The notes: generated by a model from the letters alone, not told the origin. Shown: positions 1 through 8,937, counted from the stretch's first letter. The stretch: DNA of 64,000 bases from Bradyrhizobium elkanii USDA 76 (GCF_023278185.1 NZ_CP066356.1:2534001-2598000), one strand, 5' to 3'. A program made the numbers and translations.

Positions 1-281
1 ATGTAATAGACGATGATCTGCACGATCAGCGCGATGATGCTCCAGATCAGGCAGTCCACCACATTGGCGGAATGGGCGATGGCGCTGACCACCGGCAGCA
101 CGAAGCCGAGCAGGCTCAAGCCCAGCGCAATCGCCGCCGCCGGATCGTTGTCGCGGATCAGCTGGAATTCGTCATGCGGCGTGACGCGCGTGTAGACGAA
201 GAGGTAGGCGACCACGGCGATCAGCGCCGTGCAGAAATAGACCAGGAACGCCGGCAGCCCGGCGAGGGATTGCAGGATCAT
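1..281 (-). CDS. DUF350 family membrane protein (partial, C-terminus beyond the window)
   Basis: The reverse strand reads open from an ATG at 281 to the window edge, giving about 93 residues. The N-terminal segment (about residues 2-27) is a hydrophobic helix. It is followed by a motif like HDEFQLIRDNDPAAAIALG and a second hydrophobic stretch (LLGFVLPVVSAIAHS), which is the order seen in DUF350 (YjfL-like) inner-membrane proteins. Further hydrophobic sequence (LIWSIIALIVQIIVYY) runs off the edge. The function of DUF350 proteins is not established; they are small multi-pass membrane proteins. No clear ribosome binding site precedes the chosen ATG, so the start could lie a little upstream. It ends up downstream of and co-directional with ctrA but is separated from it by a strong terminator, so it is probably its own unit. 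Confidence 0.75.
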   Translation of the reverse strand, partial: MILQSLAGLPAFLVYFCTALIAVVAYLFVYTRVTPHDEFQLIRDNDPAAAIALGLSLLGFVLPVVSAIAHSANVVDCLIWSIIALIVQIIVYY

Positions 282-373
282 GTCGGGGCGGTCCGGGAGT
301 TCGTCGGGATTCGCGCGAGGCAGGATTGCACGTTCCCTTGGTCGGCGCATGCCGACAGCCGGTTCAATCCCAA

Positions 374-402
374 ACAAAAACCCCGCCATTTACGGCGGGG
401 TT
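374..402 (-). terminator. Rho-independent terminator of ctrA
   Basis: A perfect 9-bp stem (379-387 pairs with 394-402) encloses a 6-base loop. On the reverse strand the stem is followed by a run of five Ts (376-380 are As on the given strand). It lies about 47 bp after the ctrA stop codon and in the right orientation for ctrA. Confidence 0.85.
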
Positions 403-448
403 CAGGTCGAAAGGAGCGAACCTTGCGGTTCTCTGCGGGCCAAGAAGG

Positions 449-1150
<702 letters not shown>

Positions 1151-1517
1151 GCCAGTCCCCTATAGTCGCCGCTCCGGGCGTCAGGTCGGCCGCACTTGCG
1201 GCACTCACAAAACGCCTTTGAACAACTGATTCGGATCCTGACGAGATATGGTTAACAAAAACTGATTCCTCGACGCAAGCTCTAACCGTGCAATTTTTGT
1301 CGAATCGCCCTAAGATATTGCGTAGAAGAAGCTTTTCCTAACCGCGCTCGTTCAGTTTCCACATTAAGAGCCGGGCCTAACCGACTCTCGCGACTCGCCC
1401 TTCTTCTGATGGGCAAGCGACCTCAGTCACCAAAGACAGTGACGCAATGATTAATGATGCGGGTAAACACGAAGTTAAGCGGCCGGAGCAAAATCGTGGA
1501 AACTTAAGGTTTTCGCA
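1151..1517. promoter_or_regulatory. Divergent ctrA-fliI control region with GANTC sites and a CtrA half-site
   Basis: This 367-bp gap separates divergent ctrA and fliI. It holds five GANTC sequences (CcrM methylation targets) at 1228-1232, 1264-1268, 1302-1306, 1383-1387 and 1392-1396. It also holds ATGGTTAA at 1248-1255, the reverse complement of the CtrA half-site TTAACCAT. Several weaker CTAACCG-type half-sites occur at about 1282, 1339 and 1378. Pairs of TTAA/GTAA near 1451-1477 are spaced by 8, not 7, bases, so I do not call them full CtrA boxes. I see no coding sequence here. Confidence 0.6.
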
Positions 1518-2843
1518 ATGAAGGCGCTCGCGGAGCAGATCGGCGACATCGACGGCGTCAATATTTATGGCCGCGTGGTCGGCGTCCGCGGGCTGATGGT
1601 CGAGATCGCCGGCCCGATCCACGCGATGTCGGTCGGCGCCCGCATCGTGATCGATGTCGGCGTGGGCCGCGTCATCCCGGCCGAGGTGATCGGCTTCTCC
1701 GGCGAGAACGCGGTGGTGATGCCGTTCGGCGGACTCGATGGCGTGAGGCGCGGTTGCCGCGCGGTGATCGCCAATGCGGCGAGCCAGGTGCGGCCGTCGC
1801 CGGCCTGGCTCGGCCGCGTCGTCAACGCGATGGGCGAGCCGATCGACGGCAAGGGCCCGCTGGTGCAGGGCGCCTCGCCGATGTCCTACCGCAACTCGCC
1901 GCCGCCGGCGCATTCGCGCAAGCGAGTCGGCCCGCCGCTCGATCTCGGCGTGCGCGGTCTCAATACCTTCCTGACCTGCTGCCGCGGCCAGCGGCTCGGC
2001 ATCTTTGCCGGCTCCGGCGTCGGCAAGTCGGTGCTGCTGTCGATGCTGGCGCGCAATGTCGATGCCGCGATCTCGGTGATCGGACTGATCGGCGAACGCG
2101 GCCGCGAGGTGCAGGAATTCCTCCAGGAGGATCTCGGCGAGGAGGGGCTGGCGCGCTCGGTCGTGGTGGTCGCGACCTCGGATGAGCCGGCGCTGATGCG
2201 GCGCCAGGCGGCGTATCTGACGCTCGCCATCGCGGAATATTTCCGCGACGAGGACCAGGACGTGCTGTGCCTGATGGACTCGGTGACGCGCTTTGCGATG
2301 GCGCAGCGCGAGATCGGCCTCTCGGCGGGCGAGCCGCCGACCGCCAAGGGCTACACGCCGACCGTGTTCACCGAACTGCCGAAGCTGCTCGAGCGGGCAG
2401 GGCCGGGCACCGGCGACGGCACCATCACCGCGATCTTCACCGTGCTGGTCGACGGCGACGATCACAATGAGCCGATCGCGGATGCGGTGCGCGGCATCCT
2501 CGACGGTCATATCGTGATGCAGCGGGCGATCGCCGAGCGCGGCCGCTATCCAGCGGTCAACATCCTCAAGTCGGTGTCGCGCACCATGCCGCGGTCGGCC
2601 GACCCCGACTTCCTGCCCTACATCAACAAGGCGCGGCAGGTGATGGCGACCTATGCCGACATGGAGGAATTGATCCGGCTCGGAGCCTACCGGCCGGGTT
2701 CCAGCGCGGAGGTCGACGAGGCGATCCGGCTGCATGAGCCGCTGGAGGCCTACCTGCGCCAGGCCAAGGACGAGGCGACCAGCCTTTCCGACGGCTACCG
2801 GCAACTGGCTCAAATCCTGTCGGGTTTGGAAACGGAACGCTAA
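1518..2843 (+). CDS. fliI: Flagellum-specific ATPase FliI
   Basis: FliI is the ATPase of the flagellar type III export gate. The 441-residue length is normal. The Walker A motif GSGVGKS is at residues 165-171, preceded by [10 protein letters not shown]. The family features [10 protein letters not shown], the Walker B stretch [21 protein letters not shown], and [17 protein letters not shown] are all present. These separate it from F1 ATPase beta subunits and mark the FliI/YscN group. The ATG at 1518 is preceded by a modest TAAGG. It is followed after 108 bp by fliJ in the same direction, and it faces ctrA across a shared control region, so transcription from a CtrA-influenced promoter is likely. 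Confidence 0.97.
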   Translation: MKALAEQIGDIDGVNIYGRVVGVRGLMVEIAGPIHAMSVGARIVIDVGVGRVIPAEVIGFSGENAVVMPFGGLDGVRRGCRAVIANAASQVRPSPAWLGRVVNAMGEPIDGKGPLVQGASPMSYRNSPPPAHSRKRVGPPLDLGVRGLNTFLTCCRGQRLGIFAGSGVGKSVLLSMLARNVDAAISVIGLIGERGREVQEFLQEDLGEEGLARSVVVVATSDEPALMRRQAAYLTLAIAEYFRDEDQDVLCLMDSVTRFAMAQREIGLSAGEPPTAKGYTPTVFTELPKLLERAGPGTGDGTITAIFTVLVDGDDHNEPIADAVRGILDGHIVMQRAIAERGRYPAVNILKSVSRTMPRSADPDFLPYINKARQVMATYADMEELIRLGAYRPGSSAEVDEAIRLHEPLEAYLRQAKDEATSLSDGYRQLAQILSGLETER

Positions 2844-2860
2844 CTTTGTCAGGCCATCAT

Positions 2861-2887
2861 CGCCGGCACACCATAGCTATGCCGGCG
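2861..2887 (+). other. Hairpin between fliI and fliJ
   Basis: CGCCGGCA (2861-2868) pairs perfectly with TGCCGGCG (2880-2887) around an 11-base loop. No T-run follows, so it is more likely an mRNA processing or stability element, or a small degenerate intergenic repeat, than a terminator. Confidence 0.35.
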
Positions 2888-2951
2888 GGGCCCAGGGGGG
2901 AGCCGGCTCTGTCCCGCGTTCAGATCTGGGACTTCTGGGGAGTATGAGTCG

Positions 2952-3371
2952 ATGAAGTCACGTGAAACGCTGATCCGCCTGAAGAAATTTCAGGTCGACG
3001 AAAAACGCCGTCGGGTTACCCAGATCGAAGGCATGATCGCCGACTTCCAGCGCATGTCGGTCGAGCTCGAGCGCGAGATCCAGACCGAGCAGGAGCGCGC
3101 CGGGATCAACGACCCCACGCACTTCGCCTATCCGACCTATGCCAAGGCCGCGATCCAGCGCCGCGAGAACCTGACCCGTTCGGCCGACGAGCTGCGCGCC
3201 CAGCTCGACGACGCCAAGGCGCTGCTGTCGGAGGCATTCGAGGAATTGAAGAAGGTCGAGCTGCTCGACGAGCGCGACCAGGCGCGCGAACGCGCGGAGG
3301 AGAGCGCTCGAGAGCAAGCCGACATGGATTCGATCGGCCTGATGCGGGCCCGTCTCGGCGTCATCGCCTGA
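2952..3371 (+). CDS. fliJ: Flagellar export chaperone/stalk protein FliJ
   Basis: This 139-residue protein is almost entirely charged heptad-like helix, starting MKSRETLIRLKKFQVDEKRRR. That matches alphaproteobacterial FliJ, a two-helix coiled coil that sits in the FliI hexamer as the gamma subunit does in F1. Its position directly after fliI supports the call, because sequence conservation in this family is weak. The ATG at 2952 has GGGGAG upstream. A strong terminator follows, closing a fliI-fliJ transcription unit. Confidence 0.9.
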   Translation: MKSRETLIRLKKFQVDEKRRRVTQIEGMIADFQRMSVELEREIQTEQERAGINDPTHFAYPTYAKAAIQRRENLTRSADELRAQLDDAKALLSEAFEELKKVELLDERDQARERAEESAREQADMDSIGLMRARLGVIA

Positions 3372-3401
3372 ATCCTCGCTCCCTCCGCTGACCAGGTTGA
3401 G

Positions 3402-3428
3402 AGCCCGGGCCGATCGCCCGGGCTTTTT
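3402..3428 (+). terminator. Rho-independent terminator after fliJ
   Basis: A perfect 9-bp stem (3402-3410 with 3416-3424) closes a 5-base loop and runs into five Ts (3424-3428). It is placed 30 bp after the fliJ stop. Confidence 0.88.
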
Positions 3429-3572
3429 GCTGGGCGCTGTCCACAAGCCGGCGGCCTGTCGGCCATTTGGCGGATCGTGGTGTCCCAAAATATGCTACCA
3501 CCGGTCCGGACGGGACGATTGGCGGCACGGTGGCAATGACGCGATGGGGGATCGAGGCTTGGAGGGCGCAAA

Positions 3573-4118
3573 GTGCTGACGCCGGCTGAGCTGGTCTGGC
3601 TGATCGCCGCCGTCGCCAAGGGGGATGAGGCCGCCTTTGAGCGGCTGTACGCCGCGACCCGCGCGAAACTCTTCGGCGTCGTGCTCCGTATCTTGCGGCG
3701 ACAGGACCTCGCCGAGGAGGTCATTCAGGAGGCTTACGTCAAGATCTGGAACAGCGCCGGGCAGTTCAACCCAGCCCTGTCGTCCCCGATCACGTGGATG
3801 ACGTCGATCGCGCGCAACCGCGCCATCGACGTGGTGCGCAAGCGCGGCGAGGCATCGCTGGAAGACGAGCCGGCCGCGATGGAGGTCGCCGCCGACCAGC
3901 CCGATCCGCTGGCGCGACGGGAGATGACGGAAGAGTTGAAGCGATTGCTGGAGTGCGTCGGTCGTCTGGAGCCGGATCGTCAGAAGCTCGTGCTGCTCGC
4001 CTACTATAACGGCTGGAGCCGCGAGCAACTCGCCGCAAAGTTCGAGACGCCGGTGAACACGGTGAAGACCTGGCTGCGCCGCAGCCTGATGGATATCCGG
4101 GAGTGTCTTGGACTCTGA
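3573..4118 (+). CDS. ECF-family RNA polymerase sigma factor
   Basis: This is a 181-residue group 4 sigma factor. Region 2 spans about residues 10-90, with the core-binding helix DLAEEVIQEAYVKIW and the -10 recognition stretch SPITWMTSIARNRAIDVVRK. Region 4 spans about 130-180, with the helix-turn-helix GWSREQLAAKFETPVNTVKTWLRR. The start is a GTG at 3573. The next gene, beginning 3 bp after the stop, is an RskA-type anti-sigma factor, so the pair is a classic ECF switch. The pair sits between fliJ and flhA but is bounded by terminators and does not look like a flagellar sigma factor. I did not recognise its target promoter sequence. The sigma factor is certain; its specific ECF group is not assigned. 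Confidence 0.93.
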   Translation: MLTPAELVWLIAAVAKGDEAAFERLYAATRAKLFGVVLRILRRQDLAEEVIQEAYVKIWNSAGQFNPALSSPITWMTSIARNRAIDVVRKRGEASLEDEPAAMEVAADQPDPLARREMTEELKRLLECVGRLEPDRQKLVLLAYYNGWSREQLAAKFETPVNTVKTWLRRSLMDIRECLGL

Positions 4119-4121
4119 TTG

Positions 4122-5084
4122 ATGGCCTATAGCGAAGACCATATCGCGCTCGCCGCGGAATATGCGCTCGGTACGCTCGATGCCGAGGAGCGCGCGCAGG
4201 TCGAGACCATGATGGCCGTCGACAGTGAGTTCGCCGCGCTGGTGCAGGCCTGGCAGTTCAGGCTCGGGCCGCTGAACCAGATGGTCGGCCTGGTCGAGCC
4301 GCGTCCGGTGGTCTGGGACAACATCAAGGCGGCGATCGGCCCCACGAGCGCGCCGCAGGCGCCGCTGGTGCTGCCCGAGACGCCGGCCACGACGGTGACG
4401 CCGCCGCCGATCACCGACGATCCCGAATTCGGCTCGGCGTTCGATCCGGAGCCTGCGCAGTCGCCCGAGCCCCGGAGGCTGCCCGAGGCCCGACCGCCAC
4501 GGGTCATCTTCGACGAACGCAACGTGACCGCGCTGACGGGCCGCGTGAAACGCTGGCGTGGCATCGCGTCGGCCGCGACCGCGATCGCGGCCGCGCTGCT
4601 CATCACGCTCGGCCTGCAGATCTACAAGCCCGATGCTCTGCCGAATGCGATCCGGCCGAAGCCGCGCATCCAGACCGTCGAAGTGAAGACGCCGGCGCCG
4701 GCGTTGACGCCGTCGGCGCAATATGTCGCGCTGCTGCAGGGGCCGAATGGCGGGCCGGCCTTCATCATGACCATCGACGGCGCCACCAAGAATTTTACCG
4801 TCCGCAAGGTCGGCGCTCCGTCGGAGCCCGGCAAGAGCTTTGAGCTCTGGCTGATCTCCGACAAGCTGCCGCAGCCGCGCTCGCTCGGCGTGATCGGCGC
4901 CGATGATTTCACCGCGCGCCCGGTGCTGTCGGGCTACGATCCCGACGTGATCAACGGCGCCACCTATGCGGTGACCGTCGAGCAGGCCGGCGGTTCGCCG
5001 AACGGCCAGCCGACCTCGGCGCCGATCTTCACCGGCAAGCTGATCGAGACCGTGCCGGGCGCGTCGGGTTCGACGCCGCGATAA
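4122..5084 (+). CDS. Membrane anti-sigma factor, RskA family
   Basis: The 320-residue protein begins MAYSEDHIALAAEYALGTL, the N-terminal anti-sigma domain typical of RskA-like proteins, without an obvious zinc-binding HxxxCxxC motif. A long proline-rich cytoplasmic linker (about 85-130) leads to one transmembrane helix (about 148-170, IASAATAIAAALLITLGL). The periplasmic C-terminal domain contains PGKSFELWLISDKLPQPRSLGVI, characteristic of the RskA domain. A TTG at 4119 directly precedes the ATG at 4122; I chose the ATG. The 3-bp spacing to the sigma gene implies translational coupling and matched amounts. In known members regulated proteolysis of the anti-sigma factor frees the sigma factor. 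The signal here is unknown. Confidence 0.9.
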   Translation: MAYSEDHIALAAEYALGTLDAEERAQVETMMAVDSEFAALVQAWQFRLGPLNQMVGLVEPRPVVWDNIKAAIGPTSAPQAPLVLPETPATTVTPPPITDDPEFGSAFDPEPAQSPEPRRLPEARPPRVIFDERNVTALTGRVKRWRGIASAATAIAAALLITLGLQIYKPDALPNAIRPKPRIQTVEVKTPAPALTPSAQYVALLQGPNGGPAFIMTIDGATKNFTVRKVGAPSEPGKSFELWLISDKLPQPRSLGVIGADDFTARPVLSGYDPDVINGATYAVTVEQAGGSPNGQPTSAPIFTGKLIETVPGASGSTPR

Positions 5085-5127
5085 AAGCCTTGGCCTTCGT
5101 CGTTCTCGGCAGATGCCGACATTTCTC

Positions 5128-5214
5128 GTCATGGCCGGGCTTGTCCCGGCCACCACGTCTTTCTTGAGATCGGGGCCGAAGACGTGGATGCCCGGGACAA
5201 GCCCGGGCATGACG
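5128..5214. repeat. Palindromic intergenic repeat (GTCATGGCCGGG family)
   Basis: Two arms of about 35 bp (5128-5162 and 5179-5214) are imperfect inverted copies of each other, built around CCGGGCTTGTCCCGG and CCCGGGACAAGCCCGGG. Such elements are scattered between genes in Bradyrhizobium and relatives. The transcript could fold into a long hairpin just after the anti-sigma gene. No open frame lies in 5085-5412. Confidence 0.8.
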
Positions 5215-5280
5215 AATTGCAGAGTTCGCGCCGATCGGGCCTGCCGATTTGTTCGTCCAAACGACCGTGATGCGTAGCGC

Positions 5281-5316
5281 AAAAAAAGAAAACGCCCGTG
5301 GGGAGCGGGCGTTTTC
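5281..5316 (-). terminator. Terminator of the small membrane-protein gene
   Basis: A 10- to 11-bp perfect stem (5288-5298 with 5306-5316) has a 7-base loop. On the reverse strand it is followed by TTTTC then seven Ts (5281-5287 are As). It lies about 100 bp after the stop of the gene at 5413-5613. The TTTT on the forward strand may also help stop readthrough from the sigma/anti-sigma unit. Confidence 0.8.
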
Positions 5317-5412
5317 GATAGTCAACTTGGGGGTAGTTGGGGGTCTTAAATATCCACGCAGCGACTTTGGGGGGCTGTAAAGAACACTACGTGAATTCGT
5401 GAAATTCTCCTG

Positions 5413-5613
5413 TTAGCGGACCAGCGAGTTGCTGGAGCTGGTGATCGCGACGGGCTTGCCGGCCTTCATGACCCGCGCCGTCTGCGTGTATCCCTCATCC
5501 GACGAATTATGTGCCGCGATGCCGAAGCCCGCGACCAGGATACCGGCGAACAACGCCACAACCACAATCTTCAGGTGCGTCATACGATCGGCGCTGTAGA
5601 TCGAGTGGTTCAT
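5413..5613 (-). CDS. Small single-pass membrane protein, unknown function, EcfG-type promoter
   Basis: I do not recognise a named family. The 66-residue product begins MNHSIYSADRMTHLKIVVV, has one hydrophobic helix (about 12-33, LKIVVVALFAGILVAGFGIA), and ends with a polar tail rich in Ser and Thr. The ATG at 5613 has a good upstream GGCAGGAGA, so it is preferred over an upstream in-frame start. A sequence matching the general-stress promoter GGAAC-N17-CGTT lies about 80 bp upstream, and a strong terminator lies downstream, so it appears to be a one-gene stress-induced unit. The C-terminal tail would lie outside the membrane, but topology cannot be fixed from sequence. Confidence 0.8.
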   Translation of the reverse strand: MNHSIYSADRMTHLKIVVVALFAGILVAGFGIAAHNSSDEGYTQTARVMKAGKPVAITSSSNSLVR

Positions 5614-5693
5614 GGAAGTCTCCTGCCGCCTTCCTGCTCTCAGCAAATCTGTCGGTTCGGTCTGTTGTCCGGTTCAACGTCTCGTGCCCCGCT

Positions 5694-5719
5694 AACGTAG
5701 GATTTGCCGATTCCGTTCC
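5694..5719 (-). promoter_or_regulatory. EcfG (general stress) promoter, exact consensus
   Basis: On the reverse strand GGAAC (5719-5715) is followed after exactly 17 bases by CGTT (5697-5694). This is the -35/-10 consensus of the PhyR-EcfG stress regulon in alphaproteobacteria. It would start transcription near 5686 and give a leader of about 70 bases before the ATG at 5613. The rest of the 385-bp gap (5614-5998) shows no gene or other clear signal. Confidence 0.7.
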
Positions 5720-5998
5720 CTAGAGGCCATCACAAGGCCGTGATGAGACGTGATCTGGCGCGATCAAAAATGACCCTTTGGTAACCTGTGACGCATTAAA
5801 GTTGTTGAATATCAGTATCTTGAGCTCGTGCTGGAATGCTGCATCCCAGATAGGGCCATTCCGGCCTGTTCCGCATAAATCAGTTGCCTGTGGCGAGAAA
5901 ACACAGACGAAAACGCAAGTGATTTGCGGCCCCTAGCTCGTTTTCGCGCGAAGTGGACGCCCGGTTCGCGTGCAGAAAACGCTTTCGAACAAGAGACT

Positions 5999-8131
5999 CT
6001 AAACGCTGCCGACCGTCTTCAGCCGGGCCCTGGGATGGATCTCGGCCTGCGACAGGACGGTGGTCTGCGAGCGGAACCGTTCCACCAGTGAGCGAACGAA
6101 CGGCCGGATCGCGGCCGACGTCACCAGGACCGGCGCCTCGCCCTCGCGCGCCGCCTGTTCGAAGGCGTTGCGCACGGCGGTCATGAACTCCGACAGTTTC
6201 GAGGGCTGCATCGCCAGGCTGCGGTCGTCGCCCTGACCGACGATCGACTCGGCAAACGCCTGCTCCCAGCGCGCCGACAGCGCGATCAGCGGCAAATAGC
6301 CGTTCGGCGAGGTGTTTTGCGCGCAGATCTGGCGGGCCAGCCGGGCACGGACGTGCTCGACCATGGTGGCCGGATTTCGCGAGAACGCCAGCGCGTCGGC
6401 GATGCCTTCGAGGATGGTCGAGAGATCGCGGATCGAGATGCGCTCGGCGAGCAGCAATTGCAGCACGCGCTGGATGCCCGACACCGTGACTTGGCCCGGC
6501 ACGATGTCCTTGATCAGCTCGCCTTGCTCCTTCGGCAGGTCCTTCAAGAGCTTCTGCACCTCGCCGTAGGACAACAGGTCCGCCATGTTGGTCTTGAGCA
6601 GCTCGGTCAGATGCGTCGACAGCACCGTGGCGGCGTCGACCACGGTGTAGCCCTTCAGCGCGGCCTCTTCCTTCAGGCCCGCGTCCACCCAGGTCGCCGG
6701 CAGGCCGAAGGTCGGCTCGATGGTGTGGATGCCGGGCAGCTGCACCTGGTTGCCGGCCGGGTCCATGACCATGAACTGGCTCGGCCAGATCTTGCCGGTG
6801 CCAGCGTCGACTTCCTTGATCTTGATGACGTAGCTGTTGGCTTCGAGCTGGACGTTGTCGAGGATGCGCACCGCCGGCATCACGAAACCCATCTCGATGG
6901 CCAGCGAGCGGCGCAGCGCCTTGATCTGCTCGGTCAGGCGGTCGGTGCCGTCGGGGCCGTTGACCAGCGGCAGCAGCGCGTAGCCGAGCTCGATCTTGAG
7001 GTCGTCGATCTTCAGCGCGGCGGCGATCGGCTCCTCCGCGGCTGCAGCGGCGGCGGCCGCGGCAGCAGTCGGGGCGGCGGCTGCCGCCGTTTCGGCCGCC
7101 TTCGCAGCCCGCTTCTGCTTGCGTGCGTTCCAGGCCAGCACCGCGGCGCCGGAGCCCAGCGCCAGGAACGGCAGCGTCGGAATGCCCGGCAGCAGCGCCA
7201 GCACCAGCATCACGCCGGCCGACATGCCGAGCGCCTGCGGATAGCCGGAGAGCTGGCGCATCAGCGCCTTGTCGGCGGCGCCGGTGATGCCGGCCTTGGA
7301 GACGAGGAGGCCGGCGGCGGTCGAGACGATCAGCGCGGGCACCTGGGTGACGAGGCCGTCGCCGACCGTCAGCACGGTGTAGGTGCGGGCGGCTTCGCTG
7401 AAGGAGAGGCCCTGCTGGGCGACGCCGATGATGATGCCGCCGACGATGTTGATGCCGACGATCAGGAGGCCGGCGATGGCGTCGCCGCGGACGAATTTCG
7501 AGGCACCGTCCATGGCGCCGAAGAAGCCGCTCTCGTCCTCCAGCGCCTTGCGGCGTTCCTTGGCGGCCTTCTCGTCGATCAAGCCGGCGGAGAGGTCGGC
7601 GTCGATCGCCATCTGTTTGCCGGGCATCGAGTCCAGCTGGAAGCGCGCCGCGACTTCGGCGATACGGCCCGAACCCTTGGTGATGACCACGAAGTTCACG
7701 ATCACCAGGATCGCGAACACGATGATGCCGATCACGAAGTTGCCGCCCATCACGAAGTTGCCGAACGCCTCGATGACGTGGCCGGCGGCCGCCGTGCCCT
7801 CATGGCCGTGGCTCAGGATCAGCCGGGTCGAGGCCATGTTCAGCGACAGCCGCAGCATGGTCGAGATCAGCAGGATGGTCGGAAACGACGAGAATTCCAG
7901 CGGCGCCTGGATGAACAGCGAGGTCATCAGGATCAGGATCGAGACCGTGATCGAGACCGCCAGGAAGAGGTCGAGCACGATCGAGGGCAGCGGCAGGATC
8001 AGCACCACCAGGATGGTGAGGACGCCGATCGCCAGCGCGATATCGCCGCGCTTCAGGATGTCGCCGATCTCGCCGAGGCTCGGCAATCCGCTCTTGCCTG
8101 CCGTGCCCTGACCCGCCGTGACGTCGACCAT
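5999..8131 (-). CDS. flhA: Flagellar export gate protein FlhA
   Basis: FlhA forms the nonameric export gate of the flagellar type III system. From the ATG at 8131 the product is 710 residues. The N-terminal half has about eight transmembrane helices. Family signatures include LRLSLNMASTRLIL, FVVITKGSGRIAEVAARF and DSMPGKQMAIDADLSAGLID in the conserved cytoplasmic loop. An alanine-rich linker (about 345-385) leads to the cytoplasmic domain that docks chaperone-substrate complexes, with LAERISIRDLSTILEGI near its end. An in-frame GTG at 8233 with a GGAG upstream would add 34 Arg/Ala/Gly-rich residues; I prefer 8131 because the family normally starts just before KRGDIALAIGVL. A CtrA-like box at 8304-8318 lies upstream. 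Confidence 0.96.
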   Translation of the reverse strand: MVDVTAGQGTAGKSGLPSLGEIGDILKRGDIALAIGVLTILVVLILPLPSIVLDLFLAVSITVSILILMTSLFIQAPLEFSSFPTILLISTMLRLSLNMASTRLILSHGHEGTAAAGHVIEAFGNFVMGGNFVIGIIVFAILVIVNFVVITKGSGRIAEVAARFQLDSMPGKQMAIDADLSAGLIDEKAAKERRKALEDESGFFGAMDGASKFVRGDAIAGLLIVGINIVGGIIIGVAQQGLSFSEAARTYTVLTVGDGLVTQVPALIVSTAAGLLVSKAGITGAADKALMRQLSGYPQALGMSAGVMLVLALLPGIPTLPFLALGSGAAVLAWNARKQKRAAKAAETAAAAAPTAAAAAAAAAAEEPIAAALKIDDLKIELGYALLPLVNGPDGTDRLTEQIKALRRSLAIEMGFVMPAVRILDNVQLEANSYVIKIKEVDAGTGKIWPSQFMVMDPAGNQVQLPGIHTIEPTFGLPATWVDAGLKEEAALKGYTVVDAATVLSTHLTELLKTNMADLLSYGEVQKLLKDLPKEQGELIKDIVPGQVTVSGIQRVLQLLLAERISIRDLSTILEGIADALAFSRNPATMVEHVRARLARQICAQNTSPNGYLPLIALSARWEQAFAESIVGQGDDRSLAMQPSKLSEFMTAVRNAFEQAAREGEAPVLVTSAAIRPFVRSLVERFRSQTTVLSQAEIHPRARLKTVGSV

Positions 8132-8303
8132 GGTAGCCGCTCTCCCCCGCGACTGGCGGCTGCGGCCGCCAAGCGTCTGCGCGACGGCCGCAGGGCCGCC
8201 GTTCCGAAAGTGAGGCACCGCGCTGGCGTTCACGGGGATCTCCGCCCGTTAGACGCGTTCGACGACACTCGACTTCACTCGGCAATTCTTGCCGGGTGTA
8301 TGG

Positions 8304-8318
8304 TTAGCAAAGGGTTAA
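8304..8318 (-). promoter_or_regulatory. Candidate CtrA box upstream of flhA
   Basis: On the reverse strand the sequence reads TTAA-N7-CTAA, one base from the CtrA consensus TTAA-N7-TTAA, and continues CCAT after the second half. It lies 70 bp upstream of the GTG at 8233 and 170 bp upstream of the ATG at 8131, as expected for a CtrA-activated flagellar promoter. Confidence 0.55.
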
Positions 8319-8465
8319 TAAGTGCTTTCGGGCGGCCGCACGGGTCGTCGCAGGCGCCGGGCAGGGGGATTCGCGGCTGGGAGCAGGGGTGATAAGGCCT
8401 CGTGGTTCGAGACGCGCCGCGCTCACCATGAGGATCCAGACCACGATTTTGCCGAGCAACACGGC

Positions 8466-8513
8466 GTCATCCTGAGGAGCCCGCCAAAGGCGGGCGTCTC
8501 GAAGGATGGCCAC
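8466..8513. repeat. Intergenic repeat arm (CGTCATCCTGAGGAG family)
   Basis: This is one arm of the repeat seen in two arms at 26460-26563: CGTCATCCTGAGGAGC, a short inner palindrome (CCCGCCAAAGGCGGG), then CGTCTCGAAGG. It sits in the gap between flhA and the next gene. The rest of 8319-8539 shows no gene. Confidence 0.65.
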
Positions 8514-8539
8514 GGATGACGCCGCCGGCCTTGCAGCCT

Positions 8540-8836
8540 CTATCTGAGCGCACCGAGCACGACGCCCGATGCGGCGATGATGCCGAGCGTGATGACGCTG
8601 GCGCGCCACAAGAACTGCTGCCGGGCGGCGCGCCGGTCATGAAAGGCCAGCCAGTCGTGGACAAAGCCCGCGGGGATGTCGAACACCACCGCCGACTTGT
8701 TGCGACGATGCGTTTCATGCTCGCAGTACATCGTCCGGACCGTCGGCACGCCCAGCCGCTCGAGCTCGCAGTGCCATTCCCAGGCATGCTTGCCGTTGGT
8801 CCAGCGATTTTCGAAAGGGACCACGTGCGATTTCAT
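8540..8836 (-). CDS. Conserved hypothetical protein with C-terminal membrane helix
   Basis: I do not recognise this 98-residue protein. It starts MKSHVVPFENRWTNGKHAW at an ATG (8836) with a very good AGGAGG upstream; a longer frame to 8866 lacks such a site. The body is rich in His, Trp and Cys (WEWHCELERLGVPTVRTMYCEH). The last 20 residues (VITLGIIAASGVVLGAL) form one membrane helix, so it is probably tail-anchored with a soluble N-terminal domain. It stands alone, about 100 bp from another small gene on the same strand. Codon composition resembles its neighbours. Confidence 0.7.
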   Translation of the reverse strand: MKSHVVPFENRWTNGKHAWEWHCELERLGVPTVRTMYCEHETHRRNKSAVVFDIPAGFVHDWLAFHDRRAARQQFLWRASVITLGIIAASGVVLGALR

Positions 8837-8937
8837 GACGAGCCTCCTGGCCCACCCTGAACCCACGTCACCATTCTAGCCCAAGGTGCGGACCGGCGCG
8901 AGATCGGCGCCGGCCGCCTCGGCCGATCGCAGCGGCG

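Noticed and set aside
1450..1480. TTAA/GTAA pairs near the fliI start as a full CtrA box
   Set aside because: The spacing is 8 bases, not 7; only the half-site at 1248-1255 is kept.
1377..2813. Long open frame antisense to fliI (478 residues)
   Set aside because: Opposite a certain gene, very rich in Arg, His and Asp as expected of the mirror frame of high-GC coding DNA, with no recognisable domain.
6317..8392. Long open frame antisense to flhA (691 residues)
   Set aside because: Composition (Arg/Asp/His/Gln repeats) is that of a high-GC shadow frame; flhA itself is unmistakable.
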